Shown here one piece after another: positions 1 through 11,205 of a stretch of DNA of 64,000 nucleotides. This DNA is from Antedon mediterranea (Eukaryota > Echinodermata > Crinoidea > Comatulida > Antedonidae). Below the pieces are notes generated by a model. The model saw only the letters and a program-made list of their open reading frames with translations. It had not been told where the DNA came from and did not search any database. The number at the start of each line of letters is the position of its first letter. Positions within the stretch are counted from its first letter, which is position 1. The stretch covers positions 11,330,288-11,394,287 of the forward strand of contig NC_092676.1 in NCBI RefSeq assembly GCF_964355755.1. Reading direction: 5' to 3'. The position numbers were made by a program, and so were the translations under genes.

Positions 1-173
1 ATTTTTCAACCAATAAAGGTGCGCATGATCAGTCATTACCAAACAACCAGATGCCCAATCACATTGCAACAATTTGTCCTTCACGTCAAAGGTTAAAAAT
101 TATCGCATTTATCCGATAATTATCTAATTTAAATGACAAAAAAAAGAATATCCGCGTATTTGATCGAACCCGC

Positions 174-1299
174 CAGTGGTGGCGCCAGCGGGGGGAAAAG
201 GAAGCGGTTGGCCCGAACCATAAAACAGGGTCTGGTCACGTTTCTTTTCGCGCATAAATCTCGATCTAGGGTAGGTGGGTGAATGGGGTGGCTAGCCACC
301 TCCCTCTTAATTCTAAAGGGGAAAAAAAAGATGCACCAAACCCGTGACCGTCGCTAGACGCGGATTTGACGCACTTGACTCTTTTAATTAAGTAGGCTAG
401 AGCTATAGTTGTGTAAATAGGCCTACATAGTGAAAGAACTATTTATGAATTCAAGAGTTTAAAAAGAAAACGCAATTTAAAATCTTCGGAAAATACCCAC
501 AACTGAGTTATTTTCAAAACACATGCACTCCCACTACCAGCATCACGTTGTCTTAGCTCGCTCCTCGTGTGAATGCTGACGTCATCACTCTCCAAAAATA
601 CACCATTTTCCGCCCTGGTCCGTGTGCAAGCGTTAGCGTGGACCTGTATATTTACACCCCTGTACAGAGTAGAGTGTAATATCGTGAACTTTTTTCTCGC
701 GTATGAAGGATTTTTATATAATGGTATGCAGTATAAACGATAAAAAAAACGATAAACATGATGTTCTTTTATTATTATTTCATAGGCATAAAAACATGAA
801 ATGTCTTGTTCTATGTACACGGCCGAAAAAACGGCATTTTATTGATTTGTGTTATAGACACGGCGATTACGGCAATCATCATTGTATACGGTACTAAATT
901 ACATTACGTTATTCACCCGGCTATAGGGTATATATCTGAGGTTAACAGACCACCAAAGCACAGTCGTACACTAAACACATGCACTATCGAGGCATTTTCG
1001 GATCAAAGTTTATTATTAGTTCGTCGAAAAAGATCCGTATTAGAGTATTTAGGAAAGATTTATTTAAATTTACATTATTATGTGACATTGTTATTAAATG
1101 TAATGGAAACAGTTGCTCTAGCCTATTAAACAGTGTGTAAGCATCTATTTTTTCAAAATTTTCTGAGGCTCGGGAGGGGGTCCTCCCAAACCCACCCCCG
1201 CTTTCGCGCGTACGGCCCCCGTGGGGGAATTCGGCCCCCCTGTCGGGGAATTCGCCCCCCCCCCCCCCCCCCGTCGGAGAAATCCTGGCGCCACCACTG
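174..1299. mobile_element. Non-autonomous hAT-like DNA element with perfect 8-bp target duplication
   Basis: The ends are inverted copies of CAGTGGTGGCGCCAG (174-188 and, as the complement, 1285-1299). They are flanked by a perfect 8-bp direct repeat GAACCCGC at 166-173 and 1300-1307. A CA-initial terminus with an 8-bp duplication is the usual hAT signature. The interior has no credible transposase; short frames are broken and unlike known proteins. A C-run of more than 15 bases lies just inside the right end (about 1255-1272). The boundaries are certain from the repeats; the superfamily is inferred from TSD length and terminal bases. Confidence 0.8.
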
Positions 1300-1307
1300 G
1301 AACCCGC

Positions 1308-2940
1308 TTACTTGGATATTTGGACAAACAAATAAACAATGCATCGCGCGTCATCGCATGTTTATTGAAATTTAATATGAAGTGTGCAAAAAGCAAAAAA
1401 ACATTATAAAAAAAAAGATACACCTACTTGTTTAGCGCATAGTAACTGCTTAGCGTCGGATGTTTAGCCTGCCTTTGTTTTTTTAATATATTTATATATT
1501 TTATGACGAAATGCGTCCGACAATGACAAGAAAAATATGTACGGTTATCGTTAGCGGCGGTTTCAAAGATCATTGTTTAATGAGCCTTGTAAAACGCATC
1601 CTATGGCATTTTGTTTGGAATAGAAATGAAACTTCCCTTATCGCAAAGCTATCATTTTTTTAATAAGAAGGAGGTGATGCTGAAGTTGTTTTATGTGCCA
1701 GTCAAAAACACTTTTATTCGTATGTTTTACATTTATTATATTCATAAAGAAACACATTTTTACAAAGCACACGCATCTTCGGGACCTGTAAAATAACAAA
1801 AAAATAAACATTTAATCAATATTCATTTGGACCAAAATATTCAGACGGTAAAATAATATAACTTTAAATCTACGGCAAAAAAAAATGTATTTACATTGCA
1901 CAACTGATCTCTGGTTTAAATGACTATAGTTGTGGCGTTCCATAGACTTGGTAAAGTTATTTTTTTCACTGTAATACTGTACAGTTATTTCTGGCTATTT
2001 CAATTTGGCGCGCCATACTTGGCGGCCGAAATGATTATGCCATATTTTGTCCTTTTTGGAGTTTGGAGACTGCACTGTGACCAACAAAGATAGTGTAGTA
2101 GGAAGATGTTACACTTCCTATTCGATCAATGCAAATAAAAGCGAGACAACATGGAGCTAAATTTAAAGGGCGCCTCGCACGTCGAGTAGGGATACGGAAG
2201 GTTATTGTATAGGAAATAGGCTGTATAACAGAAGAATAAAATGACTGTAAAATTAAGATTTAATACGAATTAACATATAAAATGTACTGTTATCTTTATA
2301 GAAAGTGCAAATGAATCATATTTTTATGTTTTGGAATACAAATTTGTGTTTCAATTACCTGGAGTTGTTTAGGTACCTGGAATATCTACCATATTTTATT
2401 TCTTTTATTTTAATGTTTTTATTTGCAAATCAACTGAACTTTTTTAAAATTATTATTTACATTTTATTGTTTATCATTGGACAGAGATAGAGAATTTAAT
2501 ACCTAGCTTTAGAAACACTTCTTCATCAGAGTGAATACATATATTAGGGCCTATATTAGTGGTAATAATAATAGGCCTACAATGTGTATGCCTATAATAA
2601 TCGATTACGTATGGCCGGTTTATTTCTAAATGGGTAAACCCTAAAAGAACATATATAGTGAGGCATGTGTAATCAATTAATCAATATTTATTGTAATCAA
2701 TAATATTATACAAATAGTCGATCTGTCCATAGGGGGAAACATATACAATGAATACGGTACCAGCCTATTATTGGAATTTAGGACTACGAGTATGTTTTTT
2801 TACTGAAAAAAAACCAATTATTGTTAATTATCTATTAATTTTAATAATTTAATAATAACTAATTATTTTATGCTTGTAACACTCCGAACTTTCATGCATT
2901 CATCGTAATTTTATATGCCATGATTATGTAATGCCTAACA
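1308..2940. other. Non-coding AT-rich stretch, no gene seen
   Basis: I see no coding exon, RNA gene or clear repeat boundary here. The short frames are AT-rich and low in complexity. A GC-richer patch near 2008-2030 (TTTGGCGCGCC, GGCGGCCG) resembles an E2F-like promoter site, but no following exon can be supported. Confidence 0.4.
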
Positions 2941-2944
2941 ATAA

Positions 2945-3035
2945 CATTATTGATAATATTATTTTAAGCCGATGAGTTCATTATTGGTAAGGTATATCAA
3001 GGAAAAAATATCCGTGGGGAGGCCTACTTTACCCA
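2945..3035 (+). repeat. Dispersed repeat, copy 1 (inverted partner at 39.84-39.93 kb)
   Basis: About 90 bases around AAGGTATATCAAGGAAAAAA and GGGGAGGCCTAC recur in the opposite orientation at 39840-39930. The two copies differ by scattered substitutions. No termini or coding content can be defined, so the type of element is unknown. Confidence 0.6.
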
Positions 3036-3052
3036 CTTTTATTATACGATTC

Positions 3053-3150
3053 CAGGACGATTCGGCCCGGGACTATTCGGCCCACTTTTAGTGGGACGTT
3101 TCGGCCCAAAAGTGGGCCAAAACGTCCCACTTTGCGGGTCGAATCGTCGA
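3053..3150. repeat. Hairpin built from GGACGATTCGGCCC-type motifs
   Basis: The repeated motif GGACG(A/T)TTCGGCCC occurs in both orientations and forms an imperfect hairpin around CCACTTTTAGTGGGACG. Related motifs recur at 10087-10130 and 10617-10665, so this is a short copy or end of a dispersed non-autonomous family. Confidence 0.5.
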
Positions 3151-3159
3151 AAAAACAAA

Positions 3160-4410
3160 TGATTGTTAATTATCACGTATGTTTTCCCCTGAAATGCAGT
3201 ACTGCGCGTGCGCAACGTACGCTCTGGTGTACGCGCGACTGTGTTTTTAAAAGGACGAGGTGCGCACAACGGATGAAAACTGCTGATTTTTAAACCTACA
3301 CACGTCACTTTTAAAACGGTCATACGACTTTTATTTTAGAATAAATAAAATATTTTATCAAATAGGTCAAAAAATATCTAAAAATCAAAAAAATATTTTA
3401 TATTTATGATAGAATATTATTCTCTTAAAGATTTGCATTTTAGTGACGTCATAATTATTATTTTTATACGTTTTACTACACCAGCAATATTTTAAAAAAT
3501 AAAGTTTTTGAAGAGGTCATAGTATCTCATACATATTCATAAAGCGTTCAACGACGAAAATTACCACATGGGTTTGTTGAGCCTATTCGTGGTTTTGCCA
3601 TGTGATGGGTGGAAGTTGTGGCCATTTTCAAGGTTTACATTTTTTTTCAGCGAAAATATGCCTACGTAATGTATGCTTGACAACGTTGTATCATAGAGGT
3701 GAGTTTCTGTTGCATTTTGGAATAAATAATAAGGATATAGGCTTATTTATAGTCAACAACTATTTGAAATTGAAGCCACATGGTCGACGATATCGCCCAT
3801 GCTTGAAAATAATTTGAGTAAATAATTACATTTTATGGAGAAAAATAGTAGAAATTCATATAATATATAACATTTCTACTTTCCAAAATGTGTCAAATAA
3901 GTATTTAATGATAATTTATGCATTTCGGATCTTCTAAATTTTATTTTTTTCATTTATTTGATTTTTTAAATTAAATTGGTTTTATTACTAACCCTATTTT
4001 AAATGGTACGTTCCATGCGGCACTAACGCGCATGCGTACCTTCGGTTAAAAAGGCAACTTGGACTGTACCATTTTGTAGAAAGGTAATTTTATAAATGTA
4101 ATTTATTTTGCTTATTATTATTGTCGTTTAAAATTGTTCTTGTATTTTTTTTTTTCTAGTAGTGGACCAAATAAAATTTCTTGTATCTTCTACTACTAGT
4201 ACTACTACCCTAGTGACAACCCGTCAACCGATTCAGTTCCAAACCAATACAATCATTCACGAAAACACCACCTCAAGAGGAATATTTGTTGCCACAGACA
4301 CTTACCTTTATTTTAGTGATGTTAATAAAGAGGCTGCAGTGAGGGTTGCCTAGGTATAGTACTAGGATTTAGCAGCTATTGTCGAATTATATCTATTGTG
4401 TAAGTGGTTG
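3160..4410. other. Intergenic stretch with one weak + strand exon candidate
   Basis: Mostly AT-rich non-coding sequence. A possible + strand donor (AAAG|GTAATT near 4081) and acceptor (TTTTTCTAG ending at 4159) would open a 63-codon frame rich in Thr/Ser at 4162-4353. I recognise no domain in it and cannot support it as a gene. Confidence 0.3.
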
Positions 4411-4417
4411 AACTGCA

Positions 4418-4423
4418 TTTATT
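4418..4423 (-). terminator. Possible poly(A) signal of the RAG1-like gene
   Basis: AATAAA on the - strand about 230 bases after the stop codon and beyond the histone-type stem-loops. Such hexamers are common in AT-rich DNA, so use is uncertain. Confidence 0.3.
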
Positions 4424-4447
4424 CAGTAGTAGTAGTAGTAGTAGTAC
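4424..4447. repeat. (AGT)n microsatellite
   Basis: A short run of AGT triplets just beyond the 3' end of the RAG1-like gene. Confidence 0.7.
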
Positions 4448-4518
4448 AGTACATTGTATTGTTGTGAACACATAATAAATACACAGTATTGCTTAACAAT
4501 CTCTTTTGGTTTTTGGGT

Positions 4519-4611
4519 AGCCCTGAAAAGGGCTGTTTGGTTTGAGATTGTTTGCGGTTTGTGGTAGCCCTGAAAAGGGCTGTTTGGTTTGAGGTAGCCC
4601 TGAAAAGGGCT
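4519..4611 (-). promoter_or_regulatory. Three histone-type 3' stem-loops after the RAG1-like stop codon
   Basis: Read on the - strand, AGCCCTTTTCAGGGCT occurs three times (4611-4596, 4581-4566, 4534-4519) in tandem units of roughly 30-47 bases. Each fits the histone mRNA stem-loop: six-pair stem, UUUC loop, a 5' AAAC flank and a 3' ACC flank. The first G-C pair of the consensus is replaced by A-U, keeping the pairing. The most distal copy is followed by ACCCA and then a purine-rich CAAAAGAGA, like the U7-binding histone downstream element. The first loop lies about 40 bases past the stop. Function is inferred; an AATAAA also exists further on. Confidence 0.55.
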
Positions 4612-4649
4612 GTTTGGTTTGAGTTTTTTTTGTTTTTTTGTTTTTTTTT

Positions 4650-7600
4650 TTAGGGTTTGGCTGCCAACATGGATGGCGATGTCTTCACCCAATGTTCCTT
4701 CATTGCACTGGTCAGAATACCAAGGTCATCGTTGAATCCACGGATGTTGGACTTGAGGGTGTTGAGCTGAGCGTGCATGCTCTCCCCTCCCTGCTCTCCA
4801 TGGAATCCCAATCCAAACTTCCATCTTTTTATCCAATCAGACACATGCTCTTCCAGAATGTGCATCTTGGGAGGCTCTGTTTCTTGAAAGTGTTTCCGAA
4901 AGAACTGCACATAATCTTCAATGTCTGATTCTTTAGAGACAAAAAAAAAAAAGTAATAGACAGACAGGCTAGACAGACAGGCTAGACAGACAGGCTAGAT
5001 AGACAGGCTAGATAGACAGACATGCTAGACAAACAGACAGACAGGCAGGCTAGACAGCCAGGCAAATTTAACTCAATATATTTACAAAAATATTGTTGGT
5101 GATGAAAGAAACTCATCGAAGAATTTAGTGGAGCAGCTGAAGTTGAGATTTTAGTAGAAAAATAATAAGTATTGATTTTTTTTACCAAGCTTCAATATCA
5201 TCTCCTCTGTGAAAAATGAGGCACAATTGTATTGCCTGTGGCAGATCCCAAACAAATTAAATAATCTTCCGTATTTTGTTGTGACACTGACAACATTTTC
5301 TTCAATTTCTGGACAAAGTTCTGTTGCAGTCTTGCATATCTTTGTCATTAGTGTTTTGATATTTTCAGGCTAAAAGTAAATAATTCAATGATAAAATGAA
5401 TAGTATAGTATAAAAGTCAAATGACAATGACATTAATATAATTATACAGTATAACATAAATGAAATACCTTGCAGCACTTATGGATGTGGTTACCCACAA
5501 ACGATTTGCCGTGATATGCCTGTCTGTTTACCCTGAAAGATTTTAGCACATCATCAAGTTTTGCCACCAAAGGCCCTTTTCTTACTTCAGGTAAGTCATT
5601 TGAAATATGGACTGCTTCAGCTCTCTAAAACCAATAAATAAATTGTTAAAAAATAAAATAATTCTAAGGAAAAATGCCACCTGTATAGAAATGTTTTCTA
5701 ATTGTCTGATTTAAACTTACAACTTGTGCCTCTTGTGCCTCTTGGCTTTGAATCTCGCTAATTATACTCTCAGTTGTTCCACTGGTGTCACCCAATAGCA
5801 TAAAGACACTTAAGTAATCTTTAAGTTGGTCTATTCCATTGCATATGTCTTCTGCCTTGTTTTCTAGGTCTTTGATTTGATTTGACATGGCAACGTGCTT
5901 TAAGAATGTGGGGATATTGGTAGGAGTTTCGAGACTGTTTTGAAGCAATGTACTATCAGTAGACTTTAAAATGATGTCGTCCAGTTGCTGGCAAGCTGCC
6001 TCCAGGCTGTTGAAGTGTTTCAAATATAAGCCTAGGCTTATATGTAAGCCAGGAGGACATACCTATTTAAAAAAGTGAGGGAGCAAAATAATTACCTTGT
6101 TTTATGAAATTTAAGAGTCATGTAAGCTTTTAGAAAATAATGTTTTAATACCTACATGGTCAATGGGAACTTGTATCAAAGGTCTGGCAATTACATTATT
6201 GTAGTTCTTTGCTTTTGAAATATTACCACCAGCCTCTCTGAACCTGTCCAAGTCTTTCTTCATAGTGTCCAATGTCCTTGGGAGTTGGGATTTGTGTTTT
6301 TTGGTTGCATGGCACCACAAGCAGTAATGTCGTCCTTGAAAACAAAATTTAATACACATTTGCTTTCAAATATCCATCATTTATTAATTGCTAATAATTG
6401 CAGTACTGTACCTGTAATACAAATATTGTTTGTTTACCGTTTGCACCCGTTAGGCCATATATACGAGCCAAATACTCGTAGTCACCGAATATGAAAACTT
6501 TGACTTGTTTTCCCCTATTAAGAAAAATGAAGCCAGTTAATAATTTGTCTTAATTTACACAAATATATTTGTAAAATTTTGTGCAATATTTTACTTTTAC
6601 AGATAAATGGTATATTTACCTTAATGAGGAATTTTGCAACTCTTCGAGTTGAGGCAAGATATCCTTGAGGCCAGTTCTTAAATTAAAACTGGAATCGGTG
6701 GCCTCAAAGCAATTGATGATGATTGTATTATTTTGGGCATTGGGGCGTGGTACATGGCAAAGCTGAAGCATCTGCTTGAAATTTCCACCACCCTTATCCC
6801 CTCCGATCTTTACCCACATCTCATCTGATGGGATGTGGCCATCGTGCCATGTTAGAAGATTTAATCTGTAAAAGGTATTGATATTTATTTGATTCGTTTT
6901 TTAAAATTCAGTAATTAAATTAAATCTGTTAATGAAAGCAAATAAAAAACCTACTTTTCTAGTTCATCATATTGCTGGCAGATTTTTTTGTTGAGACTTG
7001 CAACAGAAACACATGCAGTTTTTTTGATGATTGTATCCCCTGTGTCGTTGCAGGAATGTGCCATAGGAACGTATTCAGCAATGATGTTGTCGTCAATGAT
7101 GATGTTTTTTTGCTGCCTCATTTTTGCCTCGCATTCTGTGCTGACACCATATTTTTTTAGCCAGCTTTTAAAAAAAAATAAAATATTAAAAACTATGTTG
7201 AGGGTGTTCGATTCAGATACTGCAGAATGTTGATTTGTTATTTACCATTTCAGTTCTCTGTTTTTTTTCCATGTTAGGCCAAGATTGGTTTTTAAAGATA
7301 GCAAATCACCAGTTGGAAGACGTATCGGACTTTTAAATTGAGAAAACTCATCATCTCTTTGAGCTTCTGAATCGCCTCCACTTACTGCCGACCGTACATC
7401 ATCAATGAATTTACTTCTGTTGTGAACAGTTCTCCAGCCTGCATCAGATGAGCTTTTTCGTGGTATCGGCATCGCCATTGTTTTTAGTTTCTGGTTTTTA
7501 AAAAAGGTAATACATTTCTATAGTTGGTGTTATTTTTAGCAATAAAATTAAGTAAAGTTGTTATTTTTTATTAAATTTAAGTTTTTTGTAATAATTAACA

Positions 7601-8577
7601 ATTTGATTATACAGTAATAACCATTAAAAAAGTACCTTTCCTTTAACACTAAACTCAGTTGTGTTGTTGTTCGACTGTTTCAATTTTGCTTTTAGGATGT
7701 GTAGACCAACTTCCTCCATCAGTGGCGTTACTGGAGTACCAAGTGGATGGTTTAATATGTCATCTATTTGGTTCGTTTGTTGTAATTGATCACGAGGAGT
7801 GACTGGCGTTGATGTTAAGTTAGTTGGCGATGATAGATAACAGTGGTCTGGCAGGCACACATGGTCACTGATACATTTACATTTCACTACAGTACGACAT
7901 CTTTTACATACAACAGGAACAGACAGATAACATTCAGCAAAGATTGACTGAACATCGTTAATACATGAAAAATGCACAGGTACATTACATACAGAACATT
8001 GGACAGTATCACAATCCATATACAACGGTTGAATACAGGACTTGCACATAACGTGATGGCAAGATGTAACCACAGGAAAAGACGAAACAAGTTTACAAAT
8101 ACCACATTTAAAATTATCAAGTGAACTTGAAACATGAAAGGAGCCAGAAATTGGCTGAAGAAACGGAGGATTTAAGTTTTTAAAATGGGTTTCCACTGCA
8201 ACGGTAGTTTCATGTTTTATTTTATAGCTTTCAGTTGCTAAACCTCTTTTCTTCTTCTTCGGTCTACCGCCACTTTTCTGTGTCTCAAATTGGGCACATG
8301 TACTACAGTCGCCTGTTCTATGATGGGGTTGCCACTGGGTTACATTGCATGGTTTGTTTTTTTGCAAATAACCCATGCACAGCAGACAGAAATACTTGGG
8401 GTGAACACCCTCAATATCTTGCAAAATGTTGATGTTTAAAGCAGTTGAAAATTGTGGTTGAAAGTTGGAACAAGCAAACCGCCTGATTTCCTTGGCTCCT
8501 TGTCTGGAGGCATAAGGTTTTAGCCTGTTCCCACATATACGACACAAGTAATTTAGATTTATAACATGCTTTTCCAT
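4650..8577 (-). CDS. RAG1-like protein with N-RAG zinc region, RING finger and Transib/RAG1-type catalytic core
   Basis: Ten coding exons (8577-7636, 7490-7246, 7164-6955, 6865-6620, 6514-6438, 6334-6156, 6062-5721, 5624-5469, 5369-5186, 4930-4650) all have GT-AG borders and matching phase. Together they give 953 residues with no stop or frameshift. LCRICGN (from residue 11), VHPKYFCLLC (58-67) and QWQPHHRTGDCSTC (81-94) match the zinc-binding region before the RING of RAG1. A C3HC4 RING uses C158, C161, C173, H175, C178, C181, C194 and C197. The core has IGGDKG (D489), FGDYE (D559), CLWC (578-581), HILEEH (884-889) and GEQGGE (E910), in the order of RAG1 D600, D708, the CxxC, H937/H942 and E962. 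The family joins and cuts DNA in the nucleus. This gene resembles the N-RAG-TP group. No TIRs were found, so it may be an old transposase or a domesticated gene. Start: the first ATG in exon 1; an upstream TTG is ignored. Confidence 0.85.
4957..5060. repeat. AGACAGACAGGCT minisatellite in an intron of the RAG1-like gene
   Basis: Tandem, slightly varied copies of AGACAGACAGGCT fill part of the last intron (5185-4931). There is no coding role. Confidence 0.8.
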
Positions 8578-8607
8578 ATTCAATTTTAATAAAAGAATGA
8601 CGTTTTA

Positions 8608-9185
8608 CACAGTGAGTTGTAGGCGAGGCCTATACTAATATTAATATATTACTAGTATTATTTTGTAAAAGTACAGGAAATAGTCTTCTACATCGACCTG
8701 AAATAAAAAAAAATTAGAATAGGCTCAACATCAAGAGTGCATTTTAAGTTTTATTTGATAATAAATAAATAGTATCTTAGAATTGAATAATGACAAAAAA
8801 CTCTGAAAATTTAATTATTACAGAAATTATATGCCTTGTATATTAATTAATGTTTTTATAATGATACTTTTGGTAATTTGATATGCCTATACTAAAATCG
8901 TTTTTTATAATTGTTTTTGCTCACTAAAAATTTTGAAAATTTCACTAAGTATGTATTAGTATATTAAAATTAAACATATATTTAAAAAAAAATAAATTAT
9001 GAATTCTTACTGTAGTTATACGACTTTTAATTGTCTTTTTCGTCGGCGCGATTGTTTGTTTATCGTTGCCAAGTAACGAAACTACGAGGGTATGTTTACG
9101 CCCTCTATTGATGAGTGACGTAACCAGGAAGTATCGAATTTCAGGCTTTTGCATAGCGAGCGAACATTATATATAATGTTATACA
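8608..9185 (-). promoter_or_regulatory. Probable promoter and 5' leader of the RAG1-like gene
   Basis: On the - strand a TATATAAT-containing palindrome at about 9180-9165 precedes GC-richer sequence. That sequence ends at a good donor (ACA|GTAAGA at 9012/9011), and a good acceptor (TTTTATTTCAG) ends at 8701. This implies a non-coding first exon (about 9155-9012) spliced to the exon that holds the start codon at 8577. A frame opening at 9154 runs across the donor and stops before 8577, so it would be an upstream ORF. Splice sites are seen; promoter use is inferred. Confidence 0.45.
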
Positions 9186-9198
9186 GTTTTTTTTTTAA

Positions 9199-10050
9199 AC
9201 GTCACAAAATAAACATGAATAATTCATCAGTTAAATTTTCTTGTTCCGTGTGCACCCAAGCGTATAGCAACAAGAAGTGATTACACAAGTGCGGTACGAT
9301 TCTAGGCCTATCTCCGCTGTTGTTGCGGCGTGCGATTTCATAGAAGATAGCGGCGTTTTGTGTGGATTGTCGAAATAATCAGCCTTTAGTTTATGGTGTT
9401 TTTAATATAATTTATTACTAAAGAATTACGTGTTAAAATTATAGTTTCTATTAATACTATTAGGCCTAATTATTAGTCTCTAAACCCATCATGTCTATTC
9501 TAGTAGTAGTAGTAGCTGTGTGGGTGTGTGTGACGTGTGTGTGTTAGGTATGACCAAAGATAGTTATCTTTGGTATGACACAATCCGAGTAATAAGTCAG
9601 CAAAATTAAACAATAAACATTACACAAAAATACATTTTTTATTCTCGTGGGTCAAATCTTCCCATCTCATGTGTTCATATACGCGCATTTTTAAAGTTCC
9701 TTTGAGTACATGCATATTGTTTGATATAAAAATAGCAGAATTAAAAAAATACAGTACACAAATTATACACATTCTTTATTCTTGTGGGTCTAAGCTTTCT
9801 TTGGGCTATGTCCAATGAATTACTACTTAGTTTAATGTCTTGCCTAGCTGTCGATTAGCCTCGACTCGACACATTTTGTGTGAAGAAGAGTGTGCGAGAA
9901 GGCAATGACGTGAATTGACTTAGAATCTAGGCCTACCTGTAAAGTATCGTATCGCAGTTGTGTAATCACTTCTTGTTGCTATACGCTTGGGTGCACACGG
10001 AACAACAAATTTAACAGATGAATTATTCATGTTTATTTTGTGACGTTTCA
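9199..10050. repeat. Inverted repeat of about 92 bp carrying a C2H2-like first exon
   Basis: The segment 9199-9290 recurs inverted at 9959-10050 with few differences. In the left arm an ATG at 9215 opens a short frame with SCSVC and, after an in-frame TGA, LHKC, spaced like a C2H2 zinc finger. The right arm has an ATG on the other strand at about 10030 and a shifted frame. This looks like the promoter plus first exon of a zinc-finger or transposase gene duplicated head-to-head, now broken. The 670-base middle is AT-rich with a GT-rich run near 9520-9545. No target duplication is visible. Confidence 0.55.
9553..9574. repeat. 22-base palindrome with CCAAAGAT ends
   Basis: ACCAAAGATAGTTATCTTTGGT is a near-perfect palindrome with TATGA on both sides. 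Its ends match the CCAAAGAT termini of the large element at 10760-15238, so it may be a minimal internally deleted copy or an excision scar. Confidence 0.4.
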
Positions 10051-10086
10051 TGAGGGGTCCCCAACTTATGTACGAAAAAAAAAATC

Positions 10087-10665
10087 GCGTCCCAGGGCCG
10101 AATCGTCCCAGGGCCGAATCGTCCCGTTACCTATTTAAAAAAAAAATGTTCTATAGAATAATTATATATATAGAAGTTTTAGAATTCTACGTTAATCTAT
10201 TATAGAAACAGATAATTTCTATACAAATGAATTTACAGATTCTACGGGCCCTAGAGTTTTATAGAAATACTTTATAGAAAATATTGAAATTGCAGAAGAA
10301 TTGCGGTAACGCTTAAATTTATCGGCTTTATGCATTTATAAGCATAAAATAAGCATTTTCCCCCAAACTTTATTTTCAGAGAGACTGTGGGGTAGTACTA
10401 CTAGGGATAGAGATGCAATAAAGCAAACATTTTGAAAACATTGTCGAAAATGATCAAACAAGGTTTTCGAAGTAATAAATTGAATATAAAATTACGTTTT
10501 TTTAGTAATTTATTATATATATTATATCAAGATTTTCAATATCAATAAATACGGATTGTTAAAACACCTTTAAAAACTGGATAAATACCAAAAAAAATGA
10601 ATATGAATTTGGTCTAAAGTGAGACGTTTCGGCCCATAAAGTGGGACGTTTCGGCTCAAAAGCGT
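10087..10665. mobile_element. Non-autonomous element with inverted GGCCGAATCGTCCC-type ends
   Basis: Two copies of GGGCCGAATCGTCCC start at about 10097. The related motif GTGGGACGTTTCGGCC appears inverted at about 10619-10660. The middle is AT-rich with no coding sequence. The family also occurs at 3053-3150. Exact ends and target duplication are not resolved. Confidence 0.45.
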
Positions 10666-11157
10666 AAATGTGTTCAAAAAACATTATTTAATATAAAAAA
10701 TAATAATCTAATATAATACTTTAAGACCACATAAATTACAACACATATTCTTGTCAAAACCAAAGATCGTATAGCGCCACGTAGTGGCGCAAGATATGGA
10801 ACTGACGCTCAAAAAATGATAATTGCATGGGCAGCCATTCCGGCAAGCGATTTTTTTTTCCGTACGAGAGTTCCTCCATCGGTTCGTTTCGGACTCAATC
10901 GACTCTCTTCGGTATTCGGTAAAGTCAGCTCACTGATGCGTGACAACATAATACAATTTACATTTACAAACCGCGAGCTAACTTTCACACAGGCTCTCAT
11001 AATAGTAAAATGAATCTACACTAATACGAGTTTTGATGACATTAATTAATAAATACTAGGCCTACTTAGTAATTACATTAAGAACCCAATAGCATATTGA
11101 AGATATTTAGGTCTACGACCCAATAGTAGGTCGTATCAGATATTATTTTTTGAAGTT

Positions 11158-11205
11158 GAACCATGGAGGTATAACCATGGAGGTATAACCTCCATGGTTG
11201 AACGA
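11158..11205. repeat. ACCATGGAGGTATAACCTCCATGGT hairpin
   Basis: A short palindromic unit with one tandem half-repeat. A related hairpin (TATAACCATGGTGTAT...CCTCCATGGTATAA) is at 45628-45662, so this is a small dispersed palindromic family. Confidence 0.5.

Noticed and set aside
1153-1423. Overlapping frames rich in Gly/Pro on both strands
   Set aside because: They are translations of the C-run and end sequence of the hAT-like element and overlap in several frames with no known domain.
8608-8614. CACAGTG heptamer, identical to the RSS heptamer, 30 bases upstream of the RAG1-like start codon
   Set aside because: A 7-base match is expected several times by chance in 64 kb. No nonamer at 12 or 23 bases and no inverted partner beyond the gene's 3' end were seen.
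8945-9154. Upstream frame starting MQKPEIRYFL as the true N-terminus of the RAG1-like protein
   Set aside because: Joined through the visible donor and acceptor it meets stops before the ATG at 8577, so it cannot be continuous with the RAG1-like frame; it may be an upstream ORF.
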